A stretch of DNA of 57,476 bases. It comes from Bacteroidia bacterium. Its GTDB lineage: Bacteria > Bacteroidota > Bacteroidia > AKYH767-A > OLB10. Every line of letters begins with the position of its first letter. The first letter of the stretch is position 1. A model generated the notes under the pieces. That model saw nothing but the letters and a program-made list of their open reading frames with translations. It was not told the DNA's origin and made no database searches. Position numbers and translations under genes: made by a program. Location: NCBI GenBank assembly GCA_016788065.1, contig JAEUTI010000030.1, forward strand, positions 1-57,476. Direction: 5' to 3'. Below are positions 23,341 to 32,811 of the stretch, one piece after another.

Positions 23341-23865
23341 CTAATGATTAATCTGGAATACTGCTGATTCATCCTCACAAAGTTCCATCAGATCCGACAT
23401 ACTTTTGCCTAAAACAGGGTGAATCCATTCCGGAACCAGTTCAGCTAATGGAAGCATGTTGAATCTTCTCAAATGCATTCTGGGATGTGGTACTATCAAT
23501 TTTGGTTCGTTAATTATTTGATTATCAATTAACAATATATCTATATCCATTATTCTGGGACCGTTCTTCCGATTTCTGACCCTCCCCAGTTTATTTTCAA
23601 TCTCCAAAACCATTTCTAATAATTTACCCGGCTCAAGTGAAGTTTTATACCAAATTGCCTGATTTAAGAAAGGCGGTTGATCGGTATCTCCCCATGGATC
23701 AGACTGATAGAGTGATGATTTTTTGAAAATAGAACCCATATCGGTTTCAAGTTCAGAAAGTGCTGACTCAAAATTGGATTTCACATCACCCAAATTTCCG
23801 CCCAGCATTAATATGGTATTAAATTCATATTGTTTCACACTGTAAAAATACGCAGAAATGCTCAT
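23341..23865 (-). CDS. folK: 2-amino-4-hydroxy-6-hydroxymethyldihydropteridine pyrophosphokinase (FolK)
   Basis: The 174-residue enzyme transfers pyrophosphate from ATP to the pterin in folate synthesis. Motifs include the N-terminal LGGNLGDVKSNFESALSEL, then SDPWGDTDQPPFLNQAI and the active-site RKNGPRIMDIDILLIDN and PHPRMHLRRFNMLPLAEL. The start used gives ~15 residues before the usual family beginning; a GTG at 23841 is an alternative. It is transcribed together with the downstream dNK. The pabA-type gene at 41802 may serve the same folate pathway. Confidence 0.94.
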   Translation of the reverse strand: MSISAYFYSVKQYEFNTILMLGGNLGDVKSNFESALSELETDMGSIFKKSSLYQSDPWGDTDQPPFLNQAIWYKTSLEPGKLLEMVLEIENKLGRVRNRKNGPRIMDIDILLIDNQIINEPKLIVPHPRMHLRRFNMLPLAELVPEWIHPVLGKSMSDLMELCEDESAVFQINH

Positions 23866-23926
23866 TTCACCGATGTATTAACTATAATTGCATCTCGTTG
23901 TTACAAACAAATCAGAAATCTACATT

Positions 23927-25702
23927 ATGAAACAATTCTTCAAATTTATGTTCGCGTCTATGCTGGGCTTATTTCTCAGTTTAATCTTACTGTTTTTTAT
24001 TCTGGCAGGAATTATAGGGGCAATGGTTTCGTCAGCCTCAAGCGATGAAACTACAAAATTGGAATCGGGAACGGTTTTACACGTTTATTTTAAAGCACCG
24101 ATTCAGGATCGGACATCAGATAATCCATTTGAGAATTTCGATTTTTCAAGCTTTAAATCAACTGCTCAACCCGGATTGAATGATATTGTTAAAAACATTC
24201 AAAAGGCATCTACTGATCCTGATATTTCCGGTATTTATCTTGATCTCTCAGGGATCTCCGGTGGTATGGCAGTTATGGAAGAAATAAGAAATGCATTGCT
24301 TGAGTTTAAGGAATCGAAAAAGTTTATTGTTGCTTACGCCGATTATTACACACAAGGGGCATATTATATAGCTTCTGTTTCCGATAAAATTTGGGTGAAT
24401 CCGGAGGGAGTGGTTGATTTTAGAGGGTTTTCATCTGAAATGCCATTTCTGAAAGGTATGCTTGCAAAGCTGGAAGTGGAGCCACAGGTAATTCGTCATG
24501 GTAAATTTAAAAGTGCCATCGAACCATTCATTCTCGACAAAATGAGTGAGGAAAATAAACAGCAGGTTGCAACTTATGTGAATGCGTTCTGGAATCATTT
24601 CGTGACAGAAATAGCTGCATCAAGAAAAATTGATGTTGCACAACTGCATGTAATTGCCGACAGTGTTCTTGTTCAATCTGCCGAAGATGCTCTTACTTAT
24701 AAGATGGTTGATAAAATCGGTTATAAGGATGAATTTCTGACCGACCTTGCATCAAAGACCTCTAAAACAGAAATTGACGATATAAAATTTGTTAATTTAA
24801 ACCGATACACTAAAACAAAATCGACTGCCCCTGCAAAAGAATTTACGAGTGATAAGGTTGCAGTTATTTATGCTTCCGGCGATATTGTAGGAGGGAAAGG
24901 TGCTGCCGATCAGATAGGATCAGATGCGCTGTCTGAAACAATACGCAAAGCCCGTCTGGATGAAAAAGTTAAAGCGGTTGTGTTGCGGGTAAACTCGCCG
25001 GGTGGTGACGCACTTGCTTCTGAAGTAATTTGGAGGGAAGCATTGTTGTGCAAGCAAAGCAAACCATTTATTGTATCAATGGGAGATGTGGCTGCTTCAG
25101 GCGGATATTATATTAGCTGCATGGCTGATACTATTGTTGCACAACCAAACACGATCACCGGTTCCATTGGTGTTTTTGGATTATTATTCAATGCCAAAGA
25201 AATGTTTAACAATAAACTTGGAGTTACTTTCGATGGCTATGAAACCGGCCCCTATGCAAATACAGGAACTATGACACGTCCATTGACAGAAGGAGAACGA
25301 AGAGTTTTGCAAAATTCAGTGGAACGTGTTTATTATACTTTCACCAAAAGAGTTGCTGATGGAAGAAAAATGTCGCAGCCCGATGTTGATTCCATTGGAC
25401 AGGGACGCGTGTGGTCTGGTATTGATGCACTTCAAATTGGATTGGTGGATGTTCTAGGCGGTCTCGATGATGCTGTTGCTATAGCTGCAAAAAAAGCAGG
25501 TATCACCAATTATCGGGTGAGTGAAATGCCGGAGCAAAAAGAACCCTTACAACAATTTATGGAAGAGCTGTCGGGTGATGTTGAAACCCGATATCTGAAA
25601 AGCAAATTTGGAAGTGATTTTGAATTGATGCGCTATGCCAATGAACTGATGAATTGGAAAGGTATTCAGGCAAGATTGCCTTTTTCAGTGGTGATCAACT
25701 AA
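23927..25702 (+). CDS. sppA: Signal peptide peptidase SppA, long (67K) type
   Basis: The ATG at 23927 (MKQFFKFMFASMLGLFLSLILLFFIL) is preferred to the in-frame TTG at 23888. The 591-residue protein has one N-terminal transmembrane helix and two S49 peptidase repeats. The catalytic Lys is in the first repeat (RHGKFKSAIEPF) and the nucleophile Ser in the second (GDVAASGGYYISCMAD), the arrangement of the E. coli-type 67K enzyme. It degrades cleaved signal peptides in the inner membrane with its active site on the periplasmic side. Followed closely by the PolX-like gene. Confidence 0.95.
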   Translation: MKQFFKFMFASMLGLFLSLILLFFILAGIIGAMVSSASSDETTKLESGTVLHVYFKAPIQDRTSDNPFENFDFSSFKSTAQPGLNDIVKNIQKASTDPDISGIYLDLSGISGGMAVMEEIRNALLEFKESKKFIVAYADYYTQGAYYIASVSDKIWVNPEGVVDFRGFSSEMPFLKGMLAKLEVEPQVIRHGKFKSAIEPFILDKMSEENKQQVATYVNAFWNHFVTEIAASRKIDVAQLHVIADSVLVQSAEDALTYKMVDKIGYKDEFLTDLASKTSKTEIDDIKFVNLNRYTKTKSTAPAKEFTSDKVAVIYASGDIVGGKGAADQIGSDALSETIRKARLDEKVKAVVLRVNSPGGDALASEVIWREALLCKQSKPFIVSMGDVAASGGYYISCMADTIVAQPNTITGSIGVFGLLFNAKEMFNNKLGVTFDGYETGPYANTGTMTRPLTEGERRVLQNSVERVYYTFTKRVADGRKMSQPDVDSIGQGRVWSGIDALQIGLVDVLGGLDDAVAIAAKKAGITNYRVSEMPEQKEPLQQFMEELSGDVETRYLKSKFGSDFELMRYANELMNWKGIQARLPFSVVIN

Positions 25703-25717
25703 ATTGCTTTTTCAAAT

Positions 25718-27394
25718 ATGGAGAACAAAGAAGTTTCCAAAATTCTAAGTACCACTGCAAAACTTATGGAATTGCACGGGCAGAATGAATTTAAAATTCG
25801 TTCTATCCAAAATGCGGCCTTTACAGTCAGCAAACTTGAGATTCCGGTTAAACAACTGAGCGAAGAAGAACTGGCAGGTATTAAAGGCATTGGCAAAAGT
25901 ATCAGTCAGAAAATTCATCAGCTTATTTCCGAAGGTGTAATGCCTGACCTGGAAGTCTTGTTGAAAGATACACCCGAAGGTGTTGTAGAAATGCTTTCCA
26001 TCAAAGGCATCGGACCGAAAAAAGTAGCGGTTTTATGGAAGGAACTGGAGGTTGTAACCCCCGGCGAATTACTTTATGCCTGCAATGAAAACAGGCTGGT
26101 GGAACTGAAAGGTTTTGGAATTAAGACACAAGATCAGATCCGTAAAGCCATTGAATTTAAAATCTCCAATAAAGGATTATACCACTTTGCTGCAGTCGAA
26201 AAGCAGGCAGTTGTTTGGCTCGATGAAATTAAAAAGATACCTTTTGTTAAGGATGTTTCATTTAGTGGCGAACTCAGACGTAAATGTGAAATATTGACAC
26301 ATGCTTCTTTTGTAATTGCATGTGACAATTTTCAATCCTGTGCCGATGAAGTAATCAAAATACTTGCTCTTGAAGAAGTAGTTTCAAATCCTACATTGCA
26401 AATCATTTCCGGAAAACATGAATCCGAAATTCCAATTACTATTGCATTTTGTGTGCCCGCCGATTACGGCAAAACGTTGTTTGTAAATACAGGTAACGAT
26501 GTTCATGTAAATGAAGTGCTCGATAAATTATCGGATGTCGACTTACAAGGATCGAGTGAAAATGCCATTTATGAAAAAGCGGGTCTTCAATTTATTGAAC
26601 CCGAATTGCGTGAAGGTGCCGATGAAATAGTAATGGCTGCAAATAATGCCATTCCTGCATTACTTGAATATGGCGATCTGAAAGGGTCCCTGCACAATCA
26701 CTCCACATACAGCGACGGATTAAGCACTTTACGTGAAATGGCCGTTTTCCTGCGGGATGGTGGTTACGAATATCTGGGAATCTGTGATCACAGCAAAAGC
26801 GCCTTTTATGCCAATGGTATGAAGGAGGAGCGCATCCTGCAGCAACATCAGGAAATTGATGCTTTGAATAAAGAACTGGCTCCTTTTCGAATCTTTAAAG
26901 GAATTGAATCAGATATTTTACACGATGGTTCCTTAGATTATGATGAATCTGTACTGAAATCATTTGATTTCATAGTAGCATCCGTTCATTCCGGATTAAA
27001 AATGACGGAAGAAAAGGCAACTGCACGATTGTTAAAAGCCATTGAAAACCCTTTCACAACCATTCTCGGACATCCTACCGGACGGCTGCTTTTGGCCAGA
27101 GAAGGTTATCCGATTGATCACAAAAAAGTAATCGATGCCTGTGCCACAAATAATGTAATTATTGAATTAAATGCACATCCATACCGGTTAGATCTGGATT
27201 GGAGATGGATCAGGTATGCTATCGAAAAAGGCGTGCAGATATCCGTAAATCCAGATGCGCATCATACCAATGGTTATCATGATATGTATTATGGAGTTTG
27301 TGCCGGTCGCAAAGGGATGCTTACTGCCAAAATGACTTTCAATACCAGGTCTGTGGAAGAAGTATCAAAATGGTTTGAAAGCCGGAAAGCTTAA
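25718..27394 (+). CDS. PolX/PHP family protein with degenerate polymerase active site
   Basis: The 558-residue protein has the N-terminal helix-hairpin-helix region of PolX (ELAGIKGIGKSI at ~51-63, SIKGIGPKKV at ~94-103, ELKGFGIKT at 129-137). At residues 183-202 the usual GS-x-RRG-x(n)-GDxD nucleotidyltransferase motif reads GELRRKCEILTHASFVIAC, lacking the catalytic DxD aspartates. The C-terminal PHP phosphoesterase domain (about 320-558) looks intact: HNHSTYSDG (326-334), GICDHSKS, FKGIESDI, SVHSGL, LGHPTGR, NAHP and NPDAHH. So polymerase activity is doubtful while PHP nuclease or phosphatase activity is likely. Its role may be in base excision repair or nucleotide processing. Confidence 0.88.
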   Translation: MENKEVSKILSTTAKLMELHGQNEFKIRSIQNAAFTVSKLEIPVKQLSEEELAGIKGIGKSISQKIHQLISEGVMPDLEVLLKDTPEGVVEMLSIKGIGPKKVAVLWKELEVVTPGELLYACNENRLVELKGFGIKTQDQIRKAIEFKISNKGLYHFAAVEKQAVVWLDEIKKIPFVKDVSFSGELRRKCEILTHASFVIACDNFQSCADEVIKILALEEVVSNPTLQIISGKHESEIPITIAFCVPADYGKTLFVNTGNDVHVNEVLDKLSDVDLQGSSENAIYEKAGLQFIEPELREGADEIVMAANNAIPALLEYGDLKGSLHNHSTYSDGLSTLREMAVFLRDGGYEYLGICDHSKSAFYANGMKEERILQQHQEIDALNKELAPFRIFKGIESDILHDGSLDYDESVLKSFDFIVASVHSGLKMTEEKATARLLKAIENPFTTILGHPTGRLLLAREGYPIDHKKVIDACATNNVIIELNAHPYRLDLDWRWIRYAIEKGVQISVNPDAHHTNGYHDMYYGVCAGRKGMLTAKMTFNTRSVEEVSKWFESRKA

Positions 27395-27564
27395 TTTGTG
27401 CAGTGCTATATCATTGATATTTAGTTAAATATTACATTAAATTAGCTAATTGCAGATAAAAGAGGTTCCCTCATAATTGAAATAAATATAAATTAAAATT
27501 GCAATCTGAATATTTTATCGTTATTGCATCTATAAAACTAAAAATCCTGTAAAGCTGATAGCTG

Positions 27565-27595
27565 TTGCAAAATTGAACAGAAATTCTTAGCTTTG
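27565..27595 (+). promoter_or_regulatory. Putative Bacteroidota promoter for the GH3 gene
   Basis: TTG (27565-27567), 20 nt, then TAGCTTTG (27588-27595) fits the Bacteroidota -33 TTG / -7 TAnnTTTG pattern, 13 bp before the ATG at 27609. Otherwise the 214-bp gap shows nothing. Confidence 0.5.
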
Positions 27596-27608
27596 GAAAA
27601 GAAGATAT

Positions 27609-29132
27609 ATGCCAATCATAAATTCCATATTATCCTGGATAATGAAACAACGGATTCATCAGATCGAGTTGTTCATTAAATATCCCTTGGAAGTTCAGGA
27701 GGAATGGCTCAGAAAACTGGTTTATGCCGGCAGGTATTCTGAATGGGGACAGCGTTACGATTATCAATCGATACGAACCATTTCAGATTTTCAAAACCGC
27801 TTTCCGGTACAAGACTACGAAAGCATCAAACCATATATTTTACGGCTTAAGGCAGGGGAGCAGCGGTTGTTGTGGAACTCTGAAGTAAAATGGTTTGCAA
27901 AATCATCGGGAACCACTAGCGATAAAAGCAAGTTTATTCCTGTTACTGCTGAAGCACTGGAGGAGTGTCATTTTAAAGGTGGAAAAGATTTGCTTTCTAT
28001 CTATTGTAATAATCATCCTGAAACAGGTCTCTTTAACGGAAAACTTTTATCATTGGGAGGAAGTCACCAAATTAATTCTTTTAACAACGATTCATTTTAC
28101 GGTGATTTATCTGCCATACTGATTCAAAATCTACCTTTCTGGATTCAGCTATTCCGAACTCCTGAAATTTCTATTGCATTAATGGATGAGTGGGAGTCGA
28201 AGATTATGCGGATGGCTGAAGCTACCTTACGGGAAGATGTAACCAACATCTCAGGTGTGCCTTCCTGGACTCTTGTGTTGTTGCATAAAATTCTGGATCT
28301 GACAGGAAAAAAAGATATTACCGAAGTATGGCCCAATCTGGAATTGTTCATTCACGGAGCAGTGAATTTTGAGCCTTACCGGGATCAGTTCAAAAAACTA
28401 ATTCCGAATCCGGCAATGAATTATTATGAAACCTATAATGCATCTGAAGGATTTTTCGGAATACAGGATCAGCATGGTTCCGATGAAATGCTTTTGATGC
28501 TCGACTATGGAATATTTTATGAGTTCATTCCTGCCGATCAGTTGAATTCGGATAATCCGAAAACGTTGACGCTGGAACAGGTTGAAACAGGTAAAAATTA
28601 TGCAATTGTTATTACTACCAATGCGGGATTATGGCGCTATAAAATTGGTGACACCGTTACCTTTACTTCGCTACATCCTTTCCGTATTAAAATAACAGGG
28701 CGCACTGCACATTTCATCAATGCTTTTGGTGAGGAGTTGATTGTGGAAAATGCAGAGAAGGCCATTTCAGAAGCATGCCGAAAAACCGGTGCCGTTATCA
28801 GAGAATATACAGCTTCTCCATTATTTTTCAGTGCCGGATCATGCGGAGCTCATGAATGGCTGATCGAATTTGAATCGTTGCCTGTTGAACTCGACAGATT
28901 TACGGAAGCACTTGATCAGGAACTGAAAAACGTGAACTCCGACTACGAAGCCAAGCGTTATAAAGATTTGGCTCTAAGGCCTCCAATCATTCGTGCTTTA
29001 CCATACAATACTTTTTATCAATGGTTAAAAATGAAAGAAAAACTTGGAGGACAACATAAAGTCCCAAGGTTATCTAACGACCGCAAAGTTGCCGATGAAA
29101 TTTTGTCATTTACATCGCAGTTGTATTCATGA
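27609..29132 (+). CDS. GH3 family protein (acyl-adenylating amido synthetase-like)
   Basis: The 507-residue protein matches the GH3 fold of plant jasmonate/auxin amido synthetases, within the adenylate-forming superfamily. Motifs include KWFAKSSGTTSDKSKFIP (ATP/phosphate loop), NYYETYNASEGFFGIQD, ELIVENAEKAI and the C-terminal Lys region YQWLKMKEKLGGQHKVPRLSNDR. Plant members join amino acids to acyl hormones; bacterial GH3 substrates are unknown but the genes are widespread in Bacteroidota. It overlaps the next gene by 4 bp (ATGA). Confidence 0.9.
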   Translation: MPIINSILSWIMKQRIHQIELFIKYPLEVQEEWLRKLVYAGRYSEWGQRYDYQSIRTISDFQNRFPVQDYESIKPYILRLKAGEQRLLWNSEVKWFAKSSGTTSDKSKFIPVTAEALEECHFKGGKDLLSIYCNNHPETGLFNGKLLSLGGSHQINSFNNDSFYGDLSAILIQNLPFWIQLFRTPEISIALMDEWESKIMRMAEATLREDVTNISGVPSWTLVLLHKILDLTGKKDITEVWPNLELFIHGAVNFEPYRDQFKKLIPNPAMNYYETYNASEGFFGIQDQHGSDEMLLMLDYGIFYEFIPADQLNSDNPKTLTLEQVETGKNYAIVITTNAGLWRYKIGDTVTFTSLHPFRIKITGRTAHFINAFGEELIVENAEKAISEACRKTGAVIREYTASPLFFSAGSCGAHEWLIEFESLPVELDRFTEALDQELKNVNSDYEAKRYKDLALRPPIIRALPYNTFYQWLKMKEKLGGQHKVPRLSNDRKVADEILSFTSQLYS

Positions 29133-29917
29133 AAAATTTAATACTTGCATTTTTAATTTGTAATCTGACAACTATTGTCGCGGCTCAGAATTACGAAAAG
29201 CTTTTCACGCTTCCCATGGGAGAAAGCCGGTTTACCACCGATCCTATAGGTAATATCTATTTATTCAGTCAGGGCGACATCACTAAACTCGATCGCACCG
29301 GAAAAGAAGTAGGGAAGTATTCAACCCGTGAATTCGGAGATATCAGTTATGTTGATGCCAGCAATCCGATGAAAATACTAGTTGTATTTGCCTCGTTTTC
29401 CAAAGCTGTTATTCTTGATGCAGGCATGGCTTCAAACAGCATATTTGATTTGAATATTCAAGGTGCGCCATTCGTGAAATTAATTTGTACTTCCCGGTCG
29501 GATGGCTACTGGATATTTGATCCGGTAGCTAAAAAGATAAAGCGTATCAATGATCAATCGGGTATTTTGCAGGAAGGGACCGAGCTTCGTCAAATCAGCG
29601 ATGAACCATTGGCACCGGTATGGATTGGAGATTCCGGAAAATGGTTATTGTTAAATGTCCCTGATTATGGAATTCTGGTATTCGATAGTTTTGGAACCTA
29701 TTTTAAGACTCTGCGCCCAGGGACTAAAGGACAAATTCAAGCCTCAGGAGATGATGTTTTATACAAAGAAGGGGATAAAATACAGCAAATTTCAATTTCC
29801 TCGGGTATCACTAAAACCTTCATAATTCCTGAAAATGAGGCTTCTGATGAATTTCGCATTGAAGGAAACAGGCTGTTAATCAGCCATCAGAAAAACCTTA
29901 CTGTATATAGTTATTGA
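29129..29917 (+). CDS. Secreted beta-propeller-like protein, unknown
   Basis: The 262-residue protein has a signal peptide (MKNLILAFLICNLTTIVAAQ). The mature part has repeated blades (IGNIYLFSQGDITKLDRTGKEVGKY, GYWIFDPVAKKIKRIND, GILVFDSFGTYFKTLRPG) consistent with a six-bladed propeller. It is translationally coupled to the GH3 gene by an ATGA overlap. The function is unknown; the pairing may hint that it acts in the envelope with the GH3 product, but nothing shows this. Confidence 0.7.
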   Translation: MKNLILAFLICNLTTIVAAQNYEKLFTLPMGESRFTTDPIGNIYLFSQGDITKLDRTGKEVGKYSTREFGDISYVDASNPMKILVVFASFSKAVILDAGMASNSIFDLNIQGAPFVKLICTSRSDGYWIFDPVAKKIKRINDQSGILQEGTELRQISDEPLAPVWIGDSGKWLLLNVPDYGILVFDSFGTYFKTLRPGTKGQIQASGDDVLYKEGDKIQQISISSGITKTFIIPENEASDEFRIEGNRLLISHQKNLTVYSY

Positions 29918-29982
29918 AACAACCGATTTAATTTGTATTTTCGGGGCACCCTAATTTCATATTTTCAAACTAACTTCTGATC

Positions 29983-30597
29983 ATGCATATTGCCGTTGCC
30001 GGAAACATTGGATCCGGAAAAACCACGCTGACCACACTACTGGCCAAACATTTCAAATGGGAACCACATTATGAAGATGTTGATGATAATCCTTATCTGA
30101 ACGATTTCTATGAAGATATGCAACGCTGGTCGTTCAATCTTCAGATTTACTTCCTGAATTCGCGCTTCGGACAGGTTGCACAAATCATGAAAACCGGGAA
30201 AACCATTATTCAGGATCGGACGATCTATGAGGATGCCAATATTTTCGCGCCCAACCTGCATGCGATGGGTCTCATGACAACCCGTGACTTCAAAAATTAT
30301 CAGGAACTTTTTAATCTGATGGTGGAATTTATTAAGCCACCGGATTTATTAATATACTTACGCGGATCGGTACCATCTCTGGTAAAGCAGATTGAAAAAC
30401 GTGGTCGTGCCTATGAAAATTCCATTCGTATCGATTACCTGCGTCGCCTCAATGAACGCTACGAAGCATGGATTTCAACATACGAATTTGGTAAGATGCT
30501 GGTGATCGACATCGATGAAATTAATTTTGCTGAAAATCCGGAACACCTTGGTATGATTGTGAATAGGGTGAATGCTGAATTGCACGGTTTATTTTAG
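29983..30597 (+). CDS. Deoxynucleoside kinase, second paralogue
   Basis: The 204-residue protein has the P-loop GNIGSGKTT, the substrate region YEDVDDNPYLNDFYED, the DRTIYED motif (Asp-Arg-x(n)-E of the dNK active site) and the lid KRGRAYENS. It phosphorylates deoxynucleosides in salvage. It differs from the copy at 22726 in the DRT(I)YED segment, suggesting different substrate preference. It ends convergently with the T9SS gene, the two overlapping by 9 bp at their stops. Confidence 0.93.
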   Translation: MHIAVAGNIGSGKTTLTTLLAKHFKWEPHYEDVDDNPYLNDFYEDMQRWSFNLQIYFLNSRFGQVAQIMKTGKTIIQDRTIYEDANIFAPNLHAMGLMTTRDFKNYQELFNLMVEFIKPPDLLIYLRGSVPSLVKQIEKRGRAYENSIRIDYLRRLNERYEAWISTYEFGKMLVIDIDEINFAENPEHLGMIVNRVNAELHGLF

Positions 30598-32229
30598 TAA
30601 TACCAGTTGCTTCATCGTTTCAACACCATCTGAACTCATTATCCGGATCAGATAAATTCCATTTGGAAATGTTGACATATCCATGGTAATTTCTTCGCCT
30701 GAATAAACGTTAATCTGATCAAGCCGGTGAATTATTCTTCCGGTGTAATCTGTAACAGTTATCATAGCTTCTTCGCTTTCTGATGCCACGAGATGTATCA
30801 TTCCGGAAGAAGGATTTGGATATATTTTCCAGTCTGCAGTTGCTTGTAGTTCACTGATCCCGTTAGGAGTATTGCATAACTTTACCATCCAGAAATCTCC
30901 GTTTCCTTTCATATTTTCCGATACATACCCACCTGAATCGGCCATGGTTAAATTCACAACCACAAAACAATCGGGACCGGAAGGAATAGCTGTTCCCAAC
31001 TCATCGTGTCCATAAGTAAAAATGGTTTTATCCCACAAAAAAGTTCCTACGGAATCGGTTTTCACAACCCATGTTTGTTCAATACCCAGATTTGGTTCTG
31101 TCTTATTGCCATCAGCAGGGGAGTATGATTCACCACTTATTAAAAATCCTCCATCAGCTAATTCCACTAGTCTGCTTATATCATCAATTTCGGAACCTCC
31201 AAAAGTGCGATCCCACAGTTTATTACCACTTGCATCAAGGCGTACCATCCAATAGTCGCTTCCTGCAGGAGTAGGATCGTGATTCGGTTCTGATTTATCA
31301 CCGGTCGCTTCCGAAAACGATTGACCACCTAATAAGAATCCACCATCAGAAACCAGAATCATATCGAACAGCCAATCGGTGTAGTTCCCGCCAAATGTTT
31401 TATCCCATACCTTATTCCCCTGAGCATTGACTTTAACCACCCAATAATCCCAGTTGCCCTGACATGGTTGAGTTTTATCGCCTCCCGGATTTGATTTCGA
31501 ATATCCGCCAACCAAGATACCCCCATCAACAGTGAGGCAGGCAGCTGTAGCAAAATCATCTTCAAGACCACCAAAACGACGGTCCCATAGCTTGACACCG
31601 GAAGCATTAGTCTTCACCAGCCAGTAATCCCAGGCACCTTGATTAGCCTGAGTTTTATCGCCGCTGATTCCTGAGAATGAAGAACCAGCCAGCAGATAGC
31701 CTCCATCCGCAGTTTGATTGACGCTGTTTAATATATCAAATGATGTTCCGCCGAAACGCTTGTCCCACTGTTTATTTCCTGCGGCATCCGTTTTCACTAT
31801 CCAATAATCGTTAGAAGCAAGTGTCGGATCCCAATTAGGTTCTGTTTTGTCACCGGAAATTCCTGAAAAAGTTTGACCACCAAGCAGATAACCACCATCC
31901 GCTGTGCGTACATAATCCATGAGTTCTTCGCTTCCCGAACCACCATAGGTTTTGTCCCATAATTTCGGTCCATCAGAAGCCGCTTTGAGGATCCAGAAAT
32001 CAGGTGTATTGTAACTCGTATCCCGGTTGTCTTCGGTTTTATCACCAGTAATTCCGGAAATTGATGAACCGGCAAGAAAAAAGGTACTGTCTGGTAATTG
32101 TTCAAACCCTGTTATAATATCATCATAAGTACCTCCAAAGCGAATATCCCACAATTTGGAGAATGGCGGTGATTGAGCCTGCAAGGAAGCAGAATATCCG
32201 ATTAAAAGGAGTAATAAATATTTTTTCAT
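30589..32229 (-). CDS. T9SS-exported repeat protein
   Basis: The 546-residue protein has a signal peptide (MKKYLLLLLIGYSASLQAQ) and about six ~60-residue repeats of the type LWDKTFGG-x(n)-DGG-x-LLGG-S-SG-SGDKTEPN-x(n)-DYWIVKTDA-G. This is the repeat of large Bacteroidota surface propeller proteins. The C-terminus is a type A T9SS sorting domain (WKIYPNPSSGMIHLVASE, FPNGIYLIRIMSSDG, KQLVLLK). It is inferred to be secreted or surface-bound; the binding partner or enzymatic role is unknown. Confidence 0.93.
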   Translation of the reverse strand: MKKYLLLLLIGYSASLQAQSPPFSKLWDIRFGGTYDDIITGFEQLPDSTFFLAGSSISGITGDKTEDNRDTSYNTPDFWILKAASDGPKLWDKTYGGSGSEELMDYVRTADGGYLLGGQTFSGISGDKTEPNWDPTLASNDYWIVKTDAAGNKQWDKRFGGTSFDILNSVNQTADGGYLLAGSSFSGISGDKTQANQGAWDYWLVKTNASGVKLWDRRFGGLEDDFATAACLTVDGGILVGGYSKSNPGGDKTQPCQGNWDYWVVKVNAQGNKVWDKTFGGNYTDWLFDMILVSDGGFLLGGQSFSEATGDKSEPNHDPTPAGSDYWMVRLDASGNKLWDRTFGGSEIDDISRLVELADGGFLISGESYSPADGNKTEPNLGIEQTWVVKTDSVGTFLWDKTIFTYGHDELGTAIPSGPDCFVVVNLTMADSGGYVSENMKGNGDFWMVKLCNTPNGISELQATADWKIYPNPSSGMIHLVASESEEAMITVTDYTGRIIHRLDQINVYSGEEITMDMSTFPNGIYLIRIMSSDGVETMKQLVLLK

Positions 32230-32419
32230 GACGATCTTATATTAAAAGACACAATAAATTTACAAATAATACCGATAATGAACCATAAAATAAAATTATT
32301 TCGCTGAATTGCTGCTACTTGTATTCTTTTTCACATTTTACCTGATATTCAGGAATAATTTTTATCTTGAACCCGTGAATCGCACATTTTGATCCGATTC
32401 GCACCTAATTTGAATTATT

Positions 32420-32809
32420 ATGATTAGCATGGCCAAAAAAGAAAAATTTCAAATTGAATTTGAAATGCATTGTTCGCCAAGGATATTATTTAATTATTTA
32501 AGTACGCCATCCGGTTTATCGGAATGGTTTGCCGATGACGTGATAGTTAAGGATGGTGTGTATACTTTTAAGTGGACAGGAACGGAATCGCATGCTAAGG
32601 TTGTACATAAAAGAGATCACCAGTTAATCAGGTTTAAATGGATTGATGAAACCGATGATTCATTTTTTGAATTTGAAGTTCTGACAGATGATCTTACTTC
32701 TGATGTTGCTTTGCTTATTACTGATTTCTCCACTCCGGATGATCAGGAAGAAACCAAACAATTATGGGATACCCAATTGCATAATCTTAAACAAATAATT
32801 GGTTCCTGA
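32420..32809 (+). CDS. START-like domain protein (AHSA1-like)
   Basis: The 129-residue protein (start at 32420 or Met4 at 32429) has SPRILFNYLSTPSGLSEWFADDV, then TFKWTGTESHAKVVHKRDHQLI and a C-terminal helix with WDTQLHNLKQII. It is the START-like / Bet v1 helix-grip fold found as a conserved small protein in Bacteroidota, often near LptF/LptG genes. Lipid or hydrophobic ligand binding is possible; the specific role is unknown. Confidence 0.82.
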   Translation: MISMAKKEKFQIEFEMHCSPRILFNYLSTPSGLSEWFADDVIVKDGVYTFKWTGTESHAKVVHKRDHQLIRFKWIDETDDSFFEFEVLTDDLTSDVALLITDFSTPDDQEETKQLWDTQLHNLKQIIGS

Positions 32810-32811
32810 GT

